In this document: positions 5,509 through 10,000 of the stretch, piece after piece
Position numbering within the stretch: position 1 is the stretch's first letter
Layout of the letters: each line of letters starts with the position of its first letter
NCBI RefSeq assembly: GCF_020217005.1
Contig: NZ_JAIWOI010000094.1
Span: 1 to 10,000 of the forward strand
Direction of reading: 5' to 3'
Length of the DNA stretch: 10,000 nt
Source of the DNA: Rheinheimera sp.
Lineage (GTDB): Bacteria > Pseudomonadota > Gammaproteobacteria > Enterobacterales > Alteromonadaceae
Program-made: the position numbers and the translations under genes
Notes under the pieces: generated by a model
The model's database searches: none
What the model was told of the DNA's origin: nothing
What the model saw: the letters and a program-made list of their open reading frames with translations, nothing else

Positions 5509-7839
5509 ATGTTCGATTCATTACGCAGCCGCTTAGTCATTTCCCTGGTCAGTTTGTTGACCGTACTGGCATTGGCCAGTGGCTTTGCAACCCTTAACAC
5601 CATGAAAAAAGACAGTGAGCAACAAGCTAAACAAGTGTTGAGGGTTGCTGCCAATGTATTTTTACAGGCGCTGGATAACAGAGCCAGCCAACTGACAAAC
5701 TCGGTCAGTATATTGGCCAGCGACTTCGGTTTTCGTCGCGCTGTCGCTACGGCCGAACAAGAAACGATTTTGTCTGTACTGGAGAATCATGGCAGCAGAG
5801 TTCATGCTGACTTAGTACTGTTGTTATCTCCAGGCGGAGATTTAATGGCCAGCACCAGTGCAGAATTAAGCAGCGACGACGTTAAGCCTGTGTTTTTACA
5901 AAGTAAAGGCAGTCAGTCCACCACAGTGAATGATATTCTGGTGCTGGCAGGTAATTCGTACCAATTAGTGCTGGTACCGGTGAAAGCGCCACAAACCATA
6001 GCCTGGGTTGGTATGGGTTTTAGCTTAAACAAACAGTTGGCAGAACAAATCAAAGGCATTACCGATCTGGATATTAGTTTTACCACCAACAGCAGTAAAA
6101 CGAACCAGACCTTACACTCCACACTGGACCTCGATACACAACACAACTTGTTGCCTGTATTACCCAGACTGGTCGACACCCAACAGCAACCTTTTAGCAG
6201 CAATGAAGGACAATTTTTGTCTTTGGCTTTAGCTTTGGATCAACAGCAATTGCTGTGGGCTGTGCTGCATTATCCTAGTGCACGCTGGCAGGAAAGTTAT
6301 CAGAAAATTCGTCAGCAGCTACTCGGGATTTTTGGCCTGAGTTTAACCCTTGCACTGACCCTGGCTTTTGTGATCGCACGCAGTATCACTCAACCTTTGC
6401 GCTTATTATCTAACTTCGCCAGTCAAATCGGTCAGGGGGTGACGGCAGCGGCCTTGCCTGCTGCAAAAGGTGAAATAGGCTTATTAGGCAACACCCTGCA
6501 AAAAATGCAGATGGATATCCGTACCCGTGAGGCCGAACTTTTGTATCAGGCCGAGCATGATTCGCTGACTGGATTAAAGAACCGCGGCGCTGCAGAACGC
6601 AAGTTGGCTGAATTGTTGCCCTTTGAAGATGTCGGCCTGTTACTACTGAATATCAAAGACTTCCGGCATATTAACGATGCGCTTGGTTTTGCCAATGGCG
6701 ATTCTCTGCTACAACAAATGGCGCAACGTTTAGAGCAACTCATTCCAGCCCCTTTGCAGGTTGCCCGTTTGGGTGGTGATGAGTTTTTGCTGTTATACAA
6801 TCAACATCTTTCGGCTGCGCAACTGGAAGATTTAAAGCTGCAACTGCACTCAGGCTATTTGTTGGCCGACTCTCCGTTAAGTCTGAAGGTCTCTGTAGGG
6901 GCTTATAATATTACTCCTGGCACAGTGCATGCGAATGACGCTATACGGCGGCTGGATATAGCTCTGAACTACGCAAAAAAACAGCCTGCTTTGCTGGCCT
7001 TTTATCAACAAGGTCAGGACGAGAGCCATCAGCGTGAGTTAACCATTCTGCGGGATTTACCCGCTGCTCTTCAGCAAAATCAGTTGTTTGTCGTTTACCA
7101 GCCTAAGGTGGAACTGACACAGCAAAGTTGTTCCTCAGCCGAAGCCTTGATCCGATGGATCCACCCTGAATTAGGATTTGTGCCACCAGATGAGTTTATA
7201 AAATTAGCAGAACACTCAGGCAATATTGCTCTGGTAACCCAATGGATGCTGAATACTGTGGTGGCCCAGTTGGCGCTTTGGTACCAACAAGGAACACAGA
7301 TTAAAGTAGCAGTGAATTTGTCGGCAAATGATTTAACCAACTCAAACTTACCGCAGGAGATCGCTGCTTTACTCAAACTCTATCATTTACCTTCTTCTGT
7401 ACTTGCACTGGAAGTGACTGAAGTCGCTGTGATGCAGGATCCCAAACAAGTGATCCAGATCTTAACGCAATTAAGGGACATGGGAATTGAACTGGCGATA
7501 GATGACTTTGGTACCGGACAGTCTTCGCTGGCATATTTAAAACAGTTACCTGTACATGAAGTCAAAATTGACAGAGCCTTTATCAAAGATATTGAACACA
7601 ACCAGGACGACGCGCTTATTGTCAGTGCCACAACTCAACTGGCACATGGCTTAGGCCTAAAAGTGACAGCAGAAGGTTTGGAGAATCTGGCAGGCCTTGC
7701 AAAATTACAGCAATACAGCTGTGATAAAGTTCAGGGTTATTTTTTCTCTAAACCTTTAACCTCAGAACAGTTCAGTCAATGGCTTGAACAGTTCGCTAAC
7801 ACCAAAAATCAGTGGTTTGATTCAGAGAGTAACGGATGA
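5509..7839 (+). CDS. Membrane GGDEF-EAL protein with periplasmic sensor and HAMP (probable c-di-GMP phosphodiesterase)
   Basis: A 776-residue inner-membrane protein. Two membrane helices (about 8-28 and 271-290) enclose a periplasmic region of about 240 residues with a Cache-like look, followed by HAMP (291-343, with GEIGLL), GGDEF (about 345-500) and EAL (about 515-765). The EAL domain keeps its catalytic set: EAL (545-547), N603 in NLSAN, E635 in EVTE, DD 665-666 in DDFGTG, K686 in KID, E722 in AEGLE and Q742 in QGY, so c-di-GMP hydrolysis to pGpG is likely. GGDEF is present (422-426), but the preceding metal-binding motif reads NIKDFRHIND (381-390): the first Asp, equivalent to PleD D327, is Asn and the usual FK is FR. 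Cyclase activity may be weak, with the domain binding GTP as a regulator. GAGG (5501-5504) precedes ATG. The stop overlaps the next start by 4 bp, so this is the first gene of a four-gene operon. Confidence 0.93.
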   Translation: MFDSLRSRLVISLVSLLTVLALASGFATLNTMKKDSEQQAKQVLRVAANVFLQALDNRASQLTNSVSILASDFGFRRAVATAEQETILSVLENHGSRVHADLVLLLSPGGDLMASTSAELSSDDVKPVFLQSKGSQSTTVNDILVLAGNSYQLVLVPVKAPQTIAWVGMGFSLNKQLAEQIKGITDLDISFTTNSSKTNQTLHSTLDLDTQHNLLPVLPRLVDTQQQPFSSNEGQFLSLALALDQQQLLWAVLHYPSARWQESYQKIRQQLLGIFGLSLTLALTLAFVIARSITQPLRLLSNFASQIGQGVTAAALPAAKGEIGLLGNTLQKMQMDIRTREAELLYQAEHDSLTGLKNRGAAERKLAELLPFEDVGLLLLNIKDFRHINDALGFANGDSLLQQMAQRLEQLIPAPLQVARLGGDEFLLLYNQHLSAAQLEDLKLQLHSGYLLADSPLSLKVSVGAYNITPGTVHANDAIRRLDIALNYAKKQPALLAFYQQGQDESHQRELTILRDLPAALQQNQLFVVYQPKVELTQQSCSSAEALIRWIHPELGFVPPDEFIKLAEHSGNIALVTQWMLNTVVAQLALWYQQGTQIKVAVNLSANDLTNSNLPQEIAALLKLYHLPSSVLALEVTEVAVMQDPKQVIQILTQLRDMGIELAIDDFGTGQSSLAYLKQLPVHEVKIDRAFIKDIEHNQDDALIVSATTQLAHGLGLKVTAEGLENLAGLAKLQQYSCDKVQGYFFSKPLTSEQFSQWLEQFANTKNQWFDSESNG

Positions 7840-8663
7840 AAAAAGTTTTAGCAGCCTTAGGTTTCCTACTGGTCAGCCCTTATCTGATGGCTGGCTCAAA
7901 AGTGATAGCCACAGGTGGTGCCACCACTATTGAGGGCAATTCTGGTGGTGGCATAGTGCCCTGGGCCACGATCAACGGATACAGCAGTAGTGACGAATGG
8001 TCAGTCAACAGCTTTGCCGGTCGGGTTGGTGTGGATGATTTCACCCTGGATAGTCTGGGTGTTGGCGCCAGTTTTAATAACCAATGGGAACTGTCCTTTG
8101 CCAGACAAAAATTTGCTCTGGATACTATAGGGGGTGAACTGCGTCAGGATGTTCTGGGTGTTAAATACAAAGTAGCAGGAGAATTACTTTACACTGGCCT
8201 GCCGCAAATCAGCATAGGCGCACAATTTAAAAAAAATCGTGACTTCGCTCTGCCCTCAGCTGTGGGTGCTGGCGATGACTCTGGTTACGAGGTCTATGTC
8301 GCTGCTACTAAGGTATTTTTTGATGCCATCGCAGGCCGTAACCTGCTACTCAATGCGACAATACGCTCCACTGACGCGCACCAAACCGGTTTACTGGGCT
8401 TTGGCGGTGAAGGGGTGAGCCGCAAACTGATGTTCGAAAGTTCAGCTGTGTTGCTACTGAATTACAATCTGGCGCTGGGTACTGAATTTAAACAAAAACC
8501 CAATCAGCTGGGTTTTGCTGACGAGCAGCATTGGCGCGATTTGTTTGCAGCCTGGTTTATCAATAAAAACGCGTCTGTGGTGCTGGGATATGTCGACTTA
8601 GGCGATATAGCGGGGTTATCAGACCAAACAGGCTTTTATTTGTCACTGGAGGGCACATGGTGA
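7836..8663 (+). CDS. DUF3034 family outer membrane beta-barrel protein
   Basis: A 275-residue exported protein with a clear signal peptide (cleavage after residue 19, LMA|GS). The mature part alternates polar and apolar residues in many short strands with Gly and Asn turns, and ends in FYLSLEGTW with an aromatic last residue, as expected of an outer membrane barrel. KVIATGG (22-28), GGGIVPWATINGY (37-49), ELSFARQKF (85-93) and ISIGAQFKKN (125-134) match what I know of the DUF3034 family, whose function is not established. The start ATG overlaps the GGDEF-EAL stop (ATGA), with GAGAG 6 bases upstream, and its end overlaps the globin gene by 7 bp, so the three are co-translated. A pore or surface partner for the sensor or for the exported globin is possible but not shown. 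Confidence 0.85.
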   Translation: MKKVLAALGFLLVSPYLMAGSKVIATGGATTIEGNSGGGIVPWATINGYSSSDEWSVNSFAGRVGVDDFTLDSLGVGASFNNQWELSFARQKFALDTIGGELRQDVLGVKYKVAGELLYTGLPQISIGAQFKKNRDFALPSAVGAGDDSGYEVYVAATKVFFDAIAGRNLLLNATIRSTDAHQTGLLGFGGEGVSRKLMFESSAVLLLNYNLALGTEFKQKPNQLGFADEQHWRDLFAAWFINKNASVVLGYVDLGDIAGLSDQTGFYLSLEGTW

Positions 8664-9073
8664 AGTACGTATTGCTGGCGTTAAGCTTAACTTTAACCGC
8701 ATGCCAACATAAGCCGGAAACCAGCTTATACCAGCGTTTAGGTGGTGAGTCAGGCGTAGAACATATAGTGGACGGTATTTTGTATGGTATCGAACACGAT
8801 CAGAGCATAGTTCACCATTTTGCCGATACGGACATCCCCAGGTTTCGTCGTCTGCTGATCGAGCAGTTTTGCGAATTAAGCGGTGGACCATGCAAATACA
8901 GCGGTGTATCGATGCAGGAAAGCCACACTGGATTTCAAATCACTCAGGCACACTTTGATGCACTGGTGAATCATTTAATTACCGCTATGCAGCAACAAAA
9001 AGTTTCAGTGGAAGCCCAAAATGAATTGCTGGCGATTTTAGCTCCGATGTATAAAGACGTAGTGTATCGCTAA
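8657..9073 (+). CDS. Lipoprotein-type group I truncated haemoglobin
   Basis: A 138-residue protein combining a lipoprotein signal (hydrophobic 4-15, lipobox L-T-A-C with Cys16; Gln at +2 predicts the outer membrane) with a group I truncated globin (about 23-138). Family features are SLYQRLGG (23-30), HHFADTD (53-59, Phe55 as CD1), SGGP (75-78) and SMQESHTGFQIT (85-96), where His90 is the proximal haem ligand. Gapless comparison with mycobacterial trHbN puts Leu42 at B10 and Leu67 at E11, where Tyr and Gln normally hold bound O2, so the distal pocket looks apolar. Cys72 and Cys79 could form a disulfide outside the cytoplasm. GGAGG lies 4 bases before ATG; the start overlaps the DUF3034 gene by 7 bp and the stop overlaps the next start by one base. 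Haem binding is likely; ligand (O2, NO, CO) and role are unknown. Confidence 0.87.
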   Translation: MVKYVLLALSLTLTACQHKPETSLYQRLGGESGVEHIVDGILYGIEHDQSIVHHFADTDIPRFRRLLIEQFCELSGGPCKYSGVSMQESHTGFQITQAHFDALVNHLITAMQQQKVSVEAQNELLAILAPMYKDVVYR

Positions 9074-10000
9074 TGACGAAAGTGGTATTTCTCGACGCAG
9101 CCACTATGGCTGAGACCGACTTAACTCCGTTGCAGTTAACTGGAATAGAGTTAACTTTGTATCCGCAAACCAGCGCAGAGCAATTACTAACCCATGCCAA
9201 AGGTGCAACTGTACTGATCAGCAATAAAGTTCAGCTGGACGCCAGGGCTATAGCCGCTTTACCTGACCTGCGTTGTATTCTGGTCGCAGCTACTGGCGTC
9301 AATATGGTTGATCTGACCGCCGCCAAAGCCGCAGGTATAGTGGTCTGTAATGCTCAGGGTTATGCGGGTACCGCTGTGCCCCAACAGGTCTTTGCTTTGT
9401 TATTGCAGCTGACGAACCATATTTACTCTTACCACCAGGCCGTACAACAAGGCCAGTGGAGCCAGAGCGCTCAGTTTTGCCTGCATTTACATCCGATAGA
9501 AGAGCTGGCGGGTAAAACCATGACCTTACTGGGATATGGTGATTTAGGTCAGGCCACCGCCAGACTGGCAGAAGCTTTTGGTATGAAAGTCATTCTTGCT
9601 GAACGACCTGATATCACAGAGATCCGCCCTGGCAGAACAGACTTTGAGAGCGCGATCCGCTGCGCTGATGTTCTGTCGTTGCATTGCCCTTTAACAGACA
9701 CAACCGCCAGGCTGATCAACGCTCAGACCCTGAGCTGGATGAAACCAACAGCGCTGCTGATCAACACTGCCAGAGGTGGTTTAATTGATGAGCCCGCTTT
9801 GGCTCAGGCTTTAACCCGTGGCACTATAGCAGGCGCAGCTTTGGATGTACTAAGTACGGAGCCCCCGCTAATACACCACCCTTTACTTGCAGGCAATTTG
9901 CCGAATCTGCTAATCACACCTCATGTAGCCTGGGCCAGCCGGCAGGCGATGCAGCGTTTAGTCAGACAATTGGCGGAAAATCTGCAGGCGTTTTTACAAC
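9073..10000 (+). CDS. D-2-hydroxyacid dehydrogenase, hydroxypyruvate/glyoxylate reductase-like (cut by right edge)
   Basis: Open from ATG 9073 (TAATG overlap with the globin stop) to the end of the window, 309 codons; the family is usually near 315-330 residues, so only a short tail is missing. It is a cytoplasmic NAD(P)H-dependent enzyme reducing 2-keto acids. The dinucleotide motif is GYGDLG (154-159). The second strand ends in ILAERPD (174-180), with Glu177 at the usual acidic NAD-selecting position, as in hydroxypyruvate reductases. The catalytic trio is Arg234 in NTARGGLID, Glu263 in STEPP and His284 in TPHVAW, all present. The exact substrate (hydroxypyruvate, glyoxylate or another keto acid) is not settled by sequence. 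It is the fourth overlapping gene of the GGDEF-EAL operon. Its metabolic role has no obvious link to c-di-GMP and it may simply share the transcript. Confidence 0.9.
   Translation, partial: MTKVVFLDAATMAETDLTPLQLTGIELTLYPQTSAEQLLTHAKGATVLISNKVQLDARAIAALPDLRCILVAATGVNMVDLTAAKAAGIVVCNAQGYAGTAVPQQVFALLLQLTNHIYSYHQAVQQGQWSQSAQFCLHLHPIEELAGKTMTLLGYGDLGQATARLAEAFGMKVILAERPDITEIRPGRTDFESAIRCADVLSLHCPLTDTTARLINAQTLSWMKPTALLINTARGGLIDEPALAQALTRGTIAGAALDVLSTEPPLIHHPLLAGNLPNLLITPHVAWASRQAMQRLVRQLAENLQAFLQ

Noticed and set aside
8643..8891. Minus-strand open frame opposite the globin gene
   Set aside because: It lies opposite a clear globin with haem-ligand residues, has no ribosome site and no family resemblance; a shadow frame.
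1..10000. Defence island, prophage, insertion sequence or CRISPR array
   Set aside because: No transposase, integrase, nuclease, toxin-antitoxin pair or spaced direct repeats are visible, and codon and base use look uniform; this appears to be core chromosomal DNA.

Overview
The window looks like chromosomal DNA from a marine or freshwater gammaproteobacterium of the Alteromonadales/Chromatiales type; Rheinheimera or a close relative would fit. The reasons are moderate G+C (about half by eye), Gln- and Leu-rich proteins using many TTA/CTG and CAG/CAA codons, and the gene families present: GlxA-type regulator, patatin fused to an Omp85 barrel, GGDEF-EAL protein and DUF3034 outer membrane protein. 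The genus is inferred from style, not from a marker gene. I see no rRNA, tRNA, insertion sequence, CRISPR array or phage gene, and no gene-free stretch over 300 bp.

Left part (1-2246). A possible C-terminal gene end enters from the left edge (2-124, +). It meets the end of a single-domain rhodanese (121-513, -). Divergent from the rhodanese is a GlxA/FtrA-like regulator with a DJ-1/PfpI domain and an AraC-type DNA-binding domain (654-1598, +, GTG start). The 140-bp gap between them holds a perfect 10-bp inverted repeat that brackets a plausible sigma-70 promoter, so the regulator may control itself and the rhodanese. After a 189-bp gap comes an unrecognised 152-residue acidic, coiled-coil protein (1788-2246, +).

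Middle part (2243-5274, minus strand). A two-gene unit encodes a patatin-like phospholipase fused to a POTRA domain and an Omp85-type barrel (PlpD/type Vd class). Fourteen bases downstream is a small exported solute-binding-fold protein with no transporter genes beside it. Its stop codon shares a TTAA tetramer with the stop of the convergent small gene.

Right part (5509-10000, plus strand). Four genes overlap head to tail by 4, 7 and 1 bp and are almost certainly one transcript: a membrane GGDEF-EAL protein with a periplasmic sensor region, a DUF3034 outer membrane protein, a lipoprotein-type group I truncated haemoglobin, and a D-2-hydroxyacid dehydrogenase (hydroxypyruvate reductase-like) cut by the right edge. 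The EAL phosphodiesterase site looks intact, while the GGDEF domain has changes at a metal-binding position. A c-di-GMP enzyme with a periplasmic sensor, a barrel protein and an exported globin suggest an envelope unit that senses a gas or redox signal. That role is inference and is the most interesting lead in the window.
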